From positions 1 through 30,875 of the forward strand of contig CANQXO010000007.1 in NCBI GenBank assembly GCA_947627825.1: a stretch of 30,875 nucleotides of DNA, in the 5' to 3' direction. This document shows, one piece after another, positions 1 through 7,921 of this stretch. The stretch comes from an uncultured Clostridia bacterium. Lineage in GTDB: Bacteria; Bacillota_A; Clostridia; TANB77; CAG-508. The notes below the pieces were generated by a model. The model was given only the letters and a program-made list of their open reading frames with translations. It did not search any database and was not told the DNA's origin. Both the position numbers and the translations under genes were made by a program. Each line of letters begins with the position of its first letter. The stretch's first letter is position 1.

Positions 1-2
1 AA

Positions 3-41
3 GCAGGAAAAGCTTTAAAAGATGTAGTAAACAAAAAATAA
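3..41 (+). CDS. C-terminal tail of an upstream gene (partial)
   Basis: Frame 3 is open from the window edge and reads AGKALKDVVNKK before a TAA at 39-41. The other two plus frames also stop soon, so the frame choice rests on the protein-like composition and on the terminator that follows 25 bases later. Too short to assign a function. Confidence 0.45.
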   Translation, partial: AGKALKDVVNKK

Positions 42-65
42 TTAGATGAGTTTAATATAATTCAT

Positions 66-96
66 ATAAAAATAGGCTAGTAATGGCCTATTTTTT
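66..96 (+). terminator. Rho-independent terminator
   Basis: A perfect 10-bp inverted repeat, AAAAATAGGC at 68-77 and GCCTATTTTT at 86-95, surrounds an 8-base loop and ends in a T run. It separates the upstream gene from the phospholipase-like gene. Confidence 0.8.
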
Positions 97-126
97 ATGG
101 TAAAATAAAAAAAGGAGGGATATCAA

Positions 127-651
127 ATGCCTAGTATTATAATCCATTTAGCAATTGGACAAGAATATATAAAAAAGAATAAAGTAAAAAATAAACAAGA
201 ATTCTTAAAAGGGAGCATAGCTCCTGATTTTAAGGAAGATTTGAAAACGAAAAATCAAGAAAAGCAAGAATCACATTTTACTTCTTTAATAAATGGAAAG
301 CAAGTAATAGAAATAGAAAAGCTCAAAAATTCGCTTAAAATAGATATAAATAGCGACTTTGGAAAAGGCTATTTTTTGCATATATTAACAGACTATTATT
401 TCTACCAAAAGTATTTTAAAAATGAAAATGAAAAAGCCATTAAGGAAAAGGGGTCATTATATGAAGATTATAACCGTCTAAATAAAAGGTTAATTGATTA
501 TTATAAAATAAAAGAAATAGGAAACTTTACCGAAAATACAAATTCATCAAATGCAAATCCAGAATATTTGCATTTTGACAAGATAAAGGATTTTATAGAA
601 GATATGTCTAATCTTGATATTGACGATATCTTAGAAAATAAAAATTATTAA
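127..651 (+). CDS. Zinc-dependent phospholipase C-like protein
   Basis: 174 residues that fit the zinc-dependent phospholipase C / S1-P1 nuclease fold (Pfam Zn_dep_PLPC type) common in Clostridia. Candidate zinc ligands sit in the expected order: H7 in the N-terminal HLAIGQ helix, D34 in GSIAPDF, H50, then H85 and D89 in GYFLHILTDYYF. Known members hydrolyse phospholipids, but many short cytosolic relatives have no tested activity. There is no signal peptide, so this one is probably intracellular and the substrate is unknown. AAAGGAGGG at 111-119 lies 7 bases before the ATG. It is flanked by a terminator upstream and a promoter downstream, so it is probably a single-gene unit, though no promoter of its own is obvious. 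Confidence 0.72.
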   Translation: MPSIIIHLAIGQEYIKKNKVKNKQEFLKGSIAPDFKEDLKTKNQEKQESHFTSLINGKQVIEIEKLKNSLKIDINSDFGKGYFLHILTDYYFYQKYFKNENEKAIKEKGSLYEDYNRLNKRLIDYYKIKEIGNFTENTNSSNANPEYLHFDKIKDFIEDMSNLDIDDILENKNY

Positions 652-688
652 AATGACTAAAAAAGTTTCATATAAAATGCAATATTTA

Positions 689-743
689 TTTGTCAACAAT
701 TGTCGAAAAATAGCTTGAAATTATGCCCCGGATATGTTATAAT
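689..743 (+). promoter_or_regulatory. Sigma-A promoter with two candidate Spo0A boxes
   Basis: TTGAAA (715-720), a 17-base spacer and TATAAT (738-743) with an extended -10 TG make a near-consensus promoter. Just upstream, TGTCAAC (691-697) and TGTCGAA (701-707) match the 0A-box consensus TGNCGAA at 5/7 and 7/7 and are exactly 10 bases apart. The promoter is seen; Spo0A control is inferred. Confidence 0.7.
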
Positions 744-809
744 ATTTTTTATGAATGTAAAAGAAATTTGAAAAAAATATATATCTTAATCAGTTAGAAG
801 GGAGGGGCA

Positions 810-1994
810 ATGAAAAAAGTTTTATTTGTAATACATACTTTACAAGTTGGTGGAGCTGAAAGAGCATTAATAAATGTTTTAAGACACATTGACAAATCAA
901 AATATGATATAACTTTACTCTCAATAGTAGATGATGGAAGATTAATAAAAGAACTCGAATGTATAGATGGAATCAAATATAAATATATCTTTAAAGCATA
1001 CTTGAAGAAATTTAGAGAAAATAAACATTCAAAGCTTTATAGAATTTCAAAGAAAATCATGAATCTAGTTTGGCAAATATATTTATATAAAATGAAATAT
1101 CATGCAAAAGAACTCTATGAAAAAAATATTGATGAAAAATATGACATCGAAATTGCCTTTTTAGAGGGAAAGGTTGCCAAATTTGTTTCACAATCCCCAA
1201 ATAAAAAATCAAAGAAAATAGCATGGATACACACAGACATTACAAATGCAACAGCAGAAGGATTAAGTCAGGTATTTATAAACTTGGAAGAAGAAAAAAA
1301 GTGTTATAGAAAGTTTAATCAAATTGTTTGTGTATCAGATGAAGTAAAAAATAAGTTTACAGAGAAAACTGGAATAAAAAAGAATATTGTAGTTCAAGTA
1401 AATCCTATAAATTCTAAAGAAATTAGGAAAAGAGCAAAAGAAGAAATAACTAGACCATTAAATAGAAATGGATTAATAGTTTGTACAGTTGGTAGACTAG
1501 TTAAAGAAAAAGGATATGACAGACTATTAGAAGTCCATAAAAGGTTAATAAGTGAAGGAATAATACACACTTTGTGGATAGTCGGAGAAGGTAGAGAAAA
1601 AGACAAATTACAAGAATTTATAAACAGAAATAAGCTTAAAAATACTGTAAATCTAATTGGCTATACACAAAACCCTTATAAATTTGTAAAAAATTCAAAT
1701 ATTTTTGTATGCTCATCAAGGATTGAAGGGCTTAGTACAGCACTAATTGAAGCCACTATTTTAGAAAAAGCAATCATTACAACAAACTGTCCGGGAACTA
1801 AAGAAATATTTGGAGAAAATACTAATGCAGCTTTGGTTGTAAAAAACGACACAGACAGTCTATATGAAGGTATGAAAGAGCTTTTAACAAATAAAAAATT
1901 AATGCAGGAATTAAAAAAGAACATAAAAAACAGAAGTAAAATTTTCGAAACAGAAAATACAGTAAAACAAATTGAAACAGTAATTGATAGCTAA
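810..1994 (+). CDS. Family 4 glycosyltransferase
   Basis: 394 residues with the GT-B layout of GT4 enzymes. The N-terminal domain starts with the glycine-rich acceptor-side motif LQVGGAERALINVL. The C-terminal domain has VGRLVKEKGYDRLL, WIVGEGREKDKL and the E-x7-E motif around E306 and E314 (EGLSTALIE), which contacts the sugar nucleotide. It probably transfers a sugar to a cell-surface polymer or lipid-linked acceptor on the cytoplasmic face; donor and acceptor cannot be told from sequence. No membrane segment. GAAGGGAGGGG precedes the ATG. It is the first gene after the promoter at 715-743, and a family 2 enzyme follows after 76 bases with no terminator between, so the two probably form one surface-glycan transcript. 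Confidence 0.88.
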   Translation: MKKVLFVIHTLQVGGAERALINVLRHIDKSKYDITLLSIVDDGRLIKELECIDGIKYKYIFKAYLKKFRENKHSKLYRISKKIMNLVWQIYLYKMKYHAKELYEKNIDEKYDIEIAFLEGKVAKFVSQSPNKKSKKIAWIHTDITNATAEGLSQVFINLEEEKKCYRKFNQIVCVSDEVKNKFTEKTGIKKNIVVQVNPINSKEIRKRAKEEITRPLNRNGLIVCTVGRLVKEKGYDRLLEVHKRLISEGIIHTLWIVGEGREKDKLQEFINRNKLKNTVNLIGYTQNPYKFVKNSNIFVCSSRIEGLSTALIEATILEKAIITTNCPGTKEIFGENTNAALVVKNDTDSLYEGMKELLTNKKLMQELKKNIKNRSKIFETENTVKQIETVIDS

Positions 1995-2070
1995 TAAAAG
2001 GTAATGATTAATAAATATTTTATATACAATTGTTAAATAAGCACTAGAGTTGAATTGGTAAAGGAGAAAA

Positions 2071-2898
2071 ATGAAAAACAATCAATATTTGATAAGTGTT
2101 GTTATTCCAGCTTACAATGCGGAAAAAACAATTGAAAACAGCATAAAATCTATTTCAAGTAATACTGTAGAAATTATTGTAGTAATTGATGGTGCAAATG
2201 ATAACACTGAAATGGTGTGTAAGGATTTGCAAAACAGTATGAGCAATCTAAAAGTTATTATACAAGAAAATCAAGGTCAATATATAGCAAGAAAAAACGG
2301 AATAAAAAATGCTTCAGGTAAATATACCATGTTCTTGGATGCGGATGACAGTTATTTTGAAAATACAATAACAGAAGTCGAAAACTTAATAAAGAAATAT
2401 AATAACCCAGATATAATTAGATTTAGATACGAAAAGCCAAATGAATATCAACAAGACAAATATTTTGATAAAGAGAAGCTTATTGATAAAAAAGATTTTA
2501 AAGAATTGGTGTATCCAATGTTTTTAAAAACATATGCATTAAATGCTTTACTTACAGATTGCGTTAAGAGAGAAGTTTTAGAAAAAATTAACATGGAATC
2601 ACAAGACTTAAGATATGGAGAAGACTTACTTCTTAACTTGGAAATCTTCACAAACATTAAAAATGCTGTATTTACAGATAAAATTTTATATAAATATATA
2701 ACTAGACAAGGAAGTGTTACAAAAACTAGAGACAAAAATAAATTACTTAAAAACTTAGAAGATGCAATAAAAGTGTATTCTGAATTACACAAGTATTTAA
2801 TAAAATGGGACATGCAAACTGAGCAGAACATTGAAATAGTAAATAATAGAGTAATAGAAGAAACAAATAAATTAATAAAAATAATAAAAAATTGTTAA
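2071..2898 (+). CDS. Family 2 glycosyltransferase
   Basis: 275 residues with a GT-A fold. The N-terminus reads SVVIPAYNAEKTIENSI, followed by IIVVIDGANDNT, and the metal/nucleotide-binding DxD is D90-A-D-D93 in TMFLDADDSYFE. The C-terminal part (ED near residue 190, then a helical lysine-rich tail) resembles EpsJ/CpsJ-type enzymes of capsule or exopolysaccharide assembly. Cytoplasmic, with no membrane helix seen. AAAGGAG sits 5 bases before the ATG. It probably works with the family 4 enzyme upstream. Neither a flippase nor a polymerase gene lies nearby, so the rest of the pathway must be elsewhere. Confidence 0.85.
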   Translation: MKNNQYLISVVIPAYNAEKTIENSIKSISSNTVEIIVVIDGANDNTEMVCKDLQNSMSNLKVIIQENQGQYIARKNGIKNASGKYTMFLDADDSYFENTITEVENLIKKYNNPDIIRFRYEKPNEYQQDKYFDKEKLIDKKDFKELVYPMFLKTYALNALLTDCVKREVLEKINMESQDLRYGEDLLLNLEIFTNIKNAVFTDKILYKYITRQGSVTKTRDKNKLLKNLEDAIKVYSELHKYLIKWDMQTEQNIEIVNNRVIEETNKLIKIIKNC

Positions 2899-2975
2899 AA
2901 TTTGTAAAAAACTATTGCAATTTGTAAAATAAAGTTATAAAATGGAATATATTACCAAACAAAGGAGAAAATGAA

Positions 2976-3956
2976 ATGATAATCGTAGCAAAATATAGTC
3001 CATTAAATATAGCTTTATTTTTATTGTCTAATTTTTTTAATATTTTTATAATAACTAAAATTATAATTAAATTATTGCATCTAAGAAAAGAATATATAAA
3101 AGAAAAAACACGAAGTAAAATAAATATAATTAGTGTTGTTTCAATTATATTAGTAGTGTTTTCTGAAATTAAAATTTTATTTGACTTAGAAAAAATACCA
3201 ATTTATTTGTATTTACTATTTAATGTAATCACAGCTATTTATTTAATAGCACTATTAAAAAATATAACAACAGCAATTAGAGAAAGTGGCAAAAATATAT
3301 TAATTGAAAATTTGCAAGGAAACTATAAAAGATTGCAAGAAAATTATGACAGTGTTAGAGCATTTAAGCATGATTTTAGTAACATAATGCAAGGAATAGG
3401 TGGATACATCATTGCAAATGATATAGAAGGATTAAGAAAAATGTATAAATCTATATCAAATGAATGTCAAGAAATAAATGACAAGCAATGTATAAATAGC
3501 GATATAATTAACAATCCAGCACTTTTAAATCTTATTAATAATAAGATAAATCTTGCAGAAGAAAAAAACATCAAAATCAAGGTACAAGTATATATTGACT
3601 TAAATGCTTTAAAAGTTCCAACTTATGATTTGTGCAGAATTTTGGGTATATTAATTGACAATGCAATAGAAGCAACAAATGAGTGTGAAGATAAAAATAT
3701 TACAATAAAATTTTTACGAGATAAGTACAACAACAGGCATTTAATTGTAATTGAAAATCCTTGTAAAAATTATTTAATAGATGTTAAAAAGATTTATGAA
3801 AAAGGATTTTCAAGCAAAAAAGATAAAATCACGCATGGCCTTGGACTATGGAAAGTAAAGCAAATTTTAAAGAAAAATAAAAATATACAAATATATACAA
3901 GTAGGGATAAATTATTTAAACAGCAATTAGAAATTTACAATTTTTTTATTAAATAG
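2976..3956 (+). CDS. AgrC-like GHKL sensor histidine kinase, no adjacent regulator
   Basis: 326 residues. About three membrane segments fill residues 8-33, 49-66 and 75-95. A dimerisation helix follows with the phospho-acceptor H132 in FKHDFSN. The GHKL ATPase has its N box at LGILIDNAIEA (N229) and its G box at HGLGLW (287-292). This is the architecture of AgrC/ComD-type kinases that sense peptides, but the sensor part is about half the usual six helices. No LytTR response regulator or AgrB/AgrD pair is next to it. A short ATG AAA TGA reading lies just before the chosen start; GGAG at 2964-2967 is 8 bases from 2976 and only 3 from the earlier ATG, which favours 2976. Ligand and partner are unknown. 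Confidence 0.82.
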   Translation: MIIVAKYSPLNIALFLLSNFFNIFIITKIIIKLLHLRKEYIKEKTRSKINIISVVSIILVVFSEIKILFDLEKIPIYLYLLFNVITAIYLIALLKNITTAIRESGKNILIENLQGNYKRLQENYDSVRAFKHDFSNIMQGIGGYIIANDIEGLRKMYKSISNECQEINDKQCINSDIINNPALLNLINNKINLAEEKNIKIKVQVYIDLNALKVPTYDLCRILGILIDNAIEATNECEDKNITIKFLRDKYNNRHLIVIENPCKNYLIDVKKIYEKGFSSKKDKITHGLGLWKVKQILKKNKNIQIYTSRDKLFKQQLEIYNFFIK

Positions 3957-3971
3957 ATTTTGAATATAATC

Positions 3972-4001
3972 TTGTTTTTTTCATAATATTAGGTATATAA
4001 T
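3972..4001 (+). promoter_or_regulatory. Possible sigma-A promoter for murE and following genes
   Basis: TTGTTT (3972-3977), 18 bases, then TATAAT (3996-4001), about 75 bases before murE. The -10 is perfect and the -35 matches 4 of 6. No other candidate is better in this gap. Confidence 0.45.
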
Positions 4002-4075
4002 ATAAATGCGTAATAATGTTTTAAATAAAATATTATTAAATTATTATAAAATTGAACTTTGTAGAGGTGAAATTT

Positions 4076-5557
4076 ATGGAATTAAAAAACATTTTAGCAG
4101 GAATAGATGGTTTAAAAGCAAAAGGAAATTTAGATATTGATATTCCATCTATAGCAAGTGATTCAAAAGAAATAAAAAACGGAGATTTGTTTGTAGCAAT
4201 AGAAGGCTTTGTTGTTGATGGACATAGTTTTATAAAACAAGCCATAGATGCTGGAGCAAAAGCAGTTTTAGTAAACGAAAGCAAAGTAAAAGATATTATA
4301 GGTTTAGTACCCGAAAATGTAACATTAATAGCAACTCCTGATACAAGAATTGCACTTGCAAAATGTGCATGCAATTATTATGATAATCCATCAAGGAAAT
4401 TTCAGTTAATCGGAGTAACTGGAACAAAAGGCAAAACAACAACAACTTTTATGATTAAAGAAATACTAGAAAGACAAGGAATGAAAGTTGGTTTGATAGG
4501 CACAATAGCAACCTATATTGGAAATAAAAAAATAGAAGATAGTGATAGAACAACTCCAGACAGTTTAAAATTACAACACTTTTTTGCACAAATGGCAGAA
4601 GAAAAGTGCAATGCTGTTGTTATGGAAGTTTCATCTCAAAGTTTAAAACTACATAGAGTAGATGGATGTGATTTTAACATCGGAGTATTTACAAACTTTT
4701 CTGAAGACCATATAAGTGAAAAAGAGCATCCAAATATGGAAGACTACTTTAATTCAAAAGCCATGTTGTTTAAAATGTGTCCTTATGGATTTATAAATGC
4801 AGACGATTTTAACACAATAAAGCTTCCTAAAATGGTACCAAACTGTGAAATTAAAACCTATGGAATAGATAATGAATGTAATGTATTAGCAAAAGATATT
4901 ACAATAACAAATTCTTATGTAGATTTTAGAATAAAAGTAAATGGAAAAAATGAAAGAATGAAAACATATATTCCAGGAAGATTTAGTGTATATAACAGTT
5001 TAGCTGCAATATGTGTAGCAGAAAAATTGGGCTGTGATACACAAAATATAAAATCTGCACTAGAAGTAGTTCGCGTGCCTGGAAGAAGTGAATTGGTTGA
5101 TAATAAATTAGATTTAACTATTATGATTGATTATGCCCATTCACCTGAAAGTTTACAAAGTATATTACAGGCAGTTAAGGCTTATACAAGAGGAAAAGTA
5201 ATTTCAGTATTTGGATGTGGAGGAGATAGAGATGCTGGAAAGAGGCCAATTATGGGCGAAATTTCAGGTAAAATTGCTAACTATACTATTATAACATCAG
5301 ATAACCCTCGTACAGAAGACCCTGAAAAAATTGTAAAACAAATTGAAGAAGGAATAAAAAAGACAAAAGGAAAATATGAATGTATAGTAGATAGAACACA
5401 AGCCATAAAAAGGGCTATGCAAATAGCAAGTAAAAACGATATGATAGTATTAGCAGGCAAAGGACATGAAACATATCAAGAAATTAATCACGAAAAACAT
5501 CCTTACGACGAAAGAGTTATTATAAAAGAGTTAGTAGAAGAATTAAAAAATGCCTAA
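4076..5557 (+). CDS. murE: UDP-MurNAc-tripeptide synthetase MurE
   Basis: Cytoplasmic ATP-dependent ligase that adds the third stem-peptide residue to UDP-MurNAc-L-Ala-D-Glu. 493 residues, normal length, with the three Mur-ligase domains: uridine-binding N-terminal domain (IASDSKEIKNGDLFVA), central ATPase with P-loop GTKGKTTTT (about 116-124), and C-terminal domain with IDYAHSPESL. The DNPR motif at 409-412 (TSDNPRTEDP) is the signature of meso-diaminopimelate as substrate, so this organism probably has DAP-type murein. An in-frame TTG at 4052 lies upstream, but GAGGTGA at 4064-4070 is placed correctly for the ATG at 4076. First gene of a murE-mraY-ftsW-murG run; murF does not follow it. Confidence 0.95.
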   Translation: MELKNILAGIDGLKAKGNLDIDIPSIASDSKEIKNGDLFVAIEGFVVDGHSFIKQAIDAGAKAVLVNESKVKDIIGLVPENVTLIATPDTRIALAKCACNYYDNPSRKFQLIGVTGTKGKTTTTFMIKEILERQGMKVGLIGTIATYIGNKKIEDSDRTTPDSLKLQHFFAQMAEEKCNAVVMEVSSQSLKLHRVDGCDFNIGVFTNFSEDHISEKEHPNMEDYFNSKAMLFKMCPYGFINADDFNTIKLPKMVPNCEIKTYGIDNECNVLAKDITITNSYVDFRIKVNGKNERMKTYIPGRFSVYNSLAAICVAEKLGCDTQNIKSALEVVRVPGRSELVDNKLDLTIMIDYAHSPESLQSILQAVKAYTRGKVISVFGCGGDRDAGKRPIMGEISGKIANYTIITSDNPRTEDPEKIVKQIEEGIKKTKGKYECIVDRTQAIKRAMQIASKNDMIVLAGKGHETYQEINHEKHPYDERVIIKELVEELKNA

Positions 5558-5577
5558 TACTTGAAGGGAGAATACTA

Positions 5578-6556
5578 ATGAGCTTTCAAATAAAGATATT
5601 ACTATTGTCATTTGCAGTAAGTGTAGTTATTTCAATGATAGTAATACCAACGCTTAGAAAATTAAAAGTAGGCCAATCAGAAAGAGATGATGGACCCAAA
5701 TCTCATTTAAAGAAAATGGGAACAACTACAATGGGTGGACTTATATTAATAATATCAACTTTACTTTTAAGTGCATTTTTATATATAGATTATTCGGCAG
5801 ACCAACCAGAAATTGCAACAAGATTATTGCCAATGATATTTGTAACTATTGGCTTTGGAATAATTGGATTTATAGATGACTTTAAAAAAGTAGTGCTTCA
5901 CAATACAGATGGAATAAGTCCAAAAGCAAAGATGGTACGGATTATTTTTAATATCATTAATTTATGTATTAATGTTAGTATTTGCATTTGAAAATGGAAC
6001 TGATATATATATACCAATTTTTAAGGTATATATTCAATTACCAACATGGCTTTACATTATATTTGCGGTAATAGTAATATTAGCTACTACTAACGCAGTA
6101 AATTTAACAGACGGAATAGATGGACTTTCAACAAGTGTTACAACAATAATATTAACCTGCTTAACAGTAATATCAATTATTTGGGGAATAAAAGAAACAA
6201 CAATTTTTGGATGTATAGTTATAGGTGCAGGGCTAGGATTCTTGTTATTTAATTTGCATCCAGCGCATATATTTATGGGAGACACAGGCTCACTATTATT
6301 AGGAGGAGCAATTGCAGCAATAGCATTATACTTAAAATTACCACTATTATTAATTGTAATTGCAATAGTTCCATTAATGGAAACTTTATCTGTAATACTT
6401 CAAGTTGCTTATTACAAAAAAACTAAAAAAAGATTATTTAAAATGGCACCAATACATCATCATTTTGAAATGTTAGGATGGAAAGAAAATAAAATAGTGT
6501 CAACTTTTAGTATAATAACACTAATTGCTTCAATTATAGGAATACTGATAATATAA
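5578..6556 (+). CDS. mraY: Phospho-MurNAc-pentapeptide transferase MraY, with a +1 frame break
   Basis: Membrane enzyme that moves phospho-MurNAc-pentapeptide onto undecaprenyl phosphate to make lipid I. The N-terminal part reads through KKMGTTTMGG and GFIDDFKK, then leaves frame at codon 121, a CGG at 5938-5940; that frame stops at 5991. The rest lies in the +1 frame and carries NLTDGIDGL, FMGDTGSLLLGG and APIHHHFE, the family's catalytic and UDP-binding motifs. Dropping C5938 gives KAKMVGLFLIS across the join and a protein of about 325 residues, the normal length, with about ten membrane helices. Nothing else is damaged. No other mraY lies in the window and the enzyme is essential in murein-making bacteria, so either the base is an error or the gene is read through by recoding. 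An ATG at 5972 could start the second part but would leave out the first half. Confidence 0.9.
5938..5941 (+). other. Candidate CGGA recoding site in mraY
   Basis: The base-by-base reading here is ATG GTA CGG ATT in frame 0 and ATG GTA (C) GGA TTA if one base is skipped. The skipped reading joins both halves of MraY without loss of a residue and puts Gly where Firmicute MraY proteins usually have it (K-x-x-G). The site is not a homopolymer run, so ordinary slippage is unlikely. Confidence 0.5.
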
Positions 6557-6686
6557 AAAGCAAAAAAATAAAACGAGAAGCAAAGCGAAATATAATAAAA
6601 TAAAACAAAGCAAGATTAAGTAAAGCCAAATAAAACAAAATTAAATAAAAATATGAAAAAAGTGCAGTGTTATAAAAGGAAAACTA

Positions 6687-7901
6687 ATGAAAGGGGTAAA
6701 AATGCAAAACAGAAAACCTACAAAGAGAAGAAATGTAAATTCTTCTAGTAGATTAAAAGTATCAAATAATTCAGTTAAACCAAAAACGAAAACTGGCAAA
6801 ATGGATATGCCCTTATTAATTGTTGTTCTTATGCTAGTTGCACTTGGAATAGTAATGGTACTTTCAGCAAGTGCCCCATCAGCCTTAGCTGATTATGGAA
6901 ACAGTTACCATTATCTAATGACACAAGGGCTAGCAACAATATTAGGCTTAGCAGTAATGTTATTTCTATCAAAAGTAAATTATAAAGTATATCAAAAGTT
7001 TTATAAAATAATCTATTTGGGCTCAGTTGCAATTCTATTTACAGTTTTAATTCCGGGAATAGGAATGGAAGTATCAGGAGCAAGAAGATGGATAGATTTA
7101 GGAATTCAAATACAGCCATCAGAAATAACAAAAATAGGTTTAATTATATCTTTGGCAGGATATTTCAGCGATACAACAAAAAAATTCGATAATTTTTGGG
7201 AAGCATGTGGACTTCCAGTAGTTGCAACAGCCATACCAATAGCAATATTATATCTTGTGCAAAATCACCTAAGTGCAGGAATTATCATTGCAACAGTAAC
7301 AGTAATTACAATAATAATTAGCGGATGTCAGCTTAAATATTTATTAACAATGGCAGGCATAGGTGTAGCAGGAATAAGTGGACTATTAATAATTTTTAAA
7401 GACAAAATAGCAAATGGATTTAGATCAGATAGAATTATGGCTTGGCTTAACCCTTGGGAAGATATTAGCGGAACTTCTTATCAAACAGTTCAAGGACTTT
7501 ACGCAATAGGTTCAGGAGGACTATTTGGTGTAGGACTAGGAGAAAGCAAGCAAAAATATTTATACATACCAGAAGCACACAATGATTTTATATTTGCAAT
7601 ATTAGCTGAAGAACTAGGATTTGTAGGATGTGTATTAGTCCTAGTGTTATTTGCAATATTAGTAGTTAGAGGTGTATTAATAGCTATAAGAGCTGAAGAT
7701 GTATTTGGAAGCTTAACAGCAATAGGAATAACTGCTTTGATTGCAGTGCAAGTAATTTTAAACATTGCGGTTGTTACAAATACAATTCCAAACACAGGAA
7801 TTTCGTTACCATTCTTAAGTTATGGAGGAAGCTCATTAATTATATTGTTAGCAAGTATAGGGGTACTTTTAAATATATCACGCTCTGCGAAAAAAATATA
7901 A
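6687..7901 (+). CDS. ftsW: SEDS peptidoglycan polymerase FtsW
   Basis: Multi-pass membrane glycosyltransferase of the SEDS family that polymerises lipid II at the division septum with a partner class B PBP. 404 residues: a basic N-terminal tail of about 35 residues, then about ten helices. Family motifs are seen: GARRWIDLG and QPSEITKIG in the middle, YQTVQGLYAIGSGGLFG, EAHNDFIFAILAEELG, and NTGISLPFLSYGGSS near the end. Its place between mraY and murG favours FtsW over RodA or SpoVE, which cannot be fully excluded. Start is uncertain: AAGGA at 6676-6680 serves 6687, while GGGG at 6693-6696 could serve an in-frame ATG at 6702. About 130 A-rich bases separate it from mraY, where murD often sits. 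Confidence 0.9.
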   Translation: MKGVKMQNRKPTKRRNVNSSSRLKVSNNSVKPKTKTGKMDMPLLIVVLMLVALGIVMVLSASAPSALADYGNSYHYLMTQGLATILGLAVMLFLSKVNYKVYQKFYKIIYLGSVAILFTVLIPGIGMEVSGARRWIDLGIQIQPSEITKIGLIISLAGYFSDTTKKFDNFWEACGLPVVATAIPIAILYLVQNHLSAGIIIATVTVITIIISGCQLKYLLTMAGIGVAGISGLLIIFKDKIANGFRSDRIMAWLNPWEDISGTSYQTVQGLYAIGSGGLFGVGLGESKQKYLYIPEAHNDFIFAILAEELGFVGCVLVLVLFAILVVRGVLIAIRAEDVFGSLTAIGITALIAVQVILNIAVVTNTIPNTGISLPFLSYGGSSLIILLASIGVLLNISRSAKKI

Positions 7902-7921
7902 TTATATATTAGGAGGTAAAT

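Noticed and set aside
2971..2979. Tiny upstream readings that end on the next start (ATGAAATGA at 2971; similar at 12835 and 28920)
   Set aside because: They look like leader peptides, but their starts are too close to the ribosome site and such ATG/TGA overlaps arise easily in AAATGA-rich DNA.
5972..6556. Second half of mraY as an independent gene
   Set aside because: It lacks the first membrane helices and one catalytic Asp block of MraY, and no ribosome site precedes 5972; it is the downstream part of one split gene.
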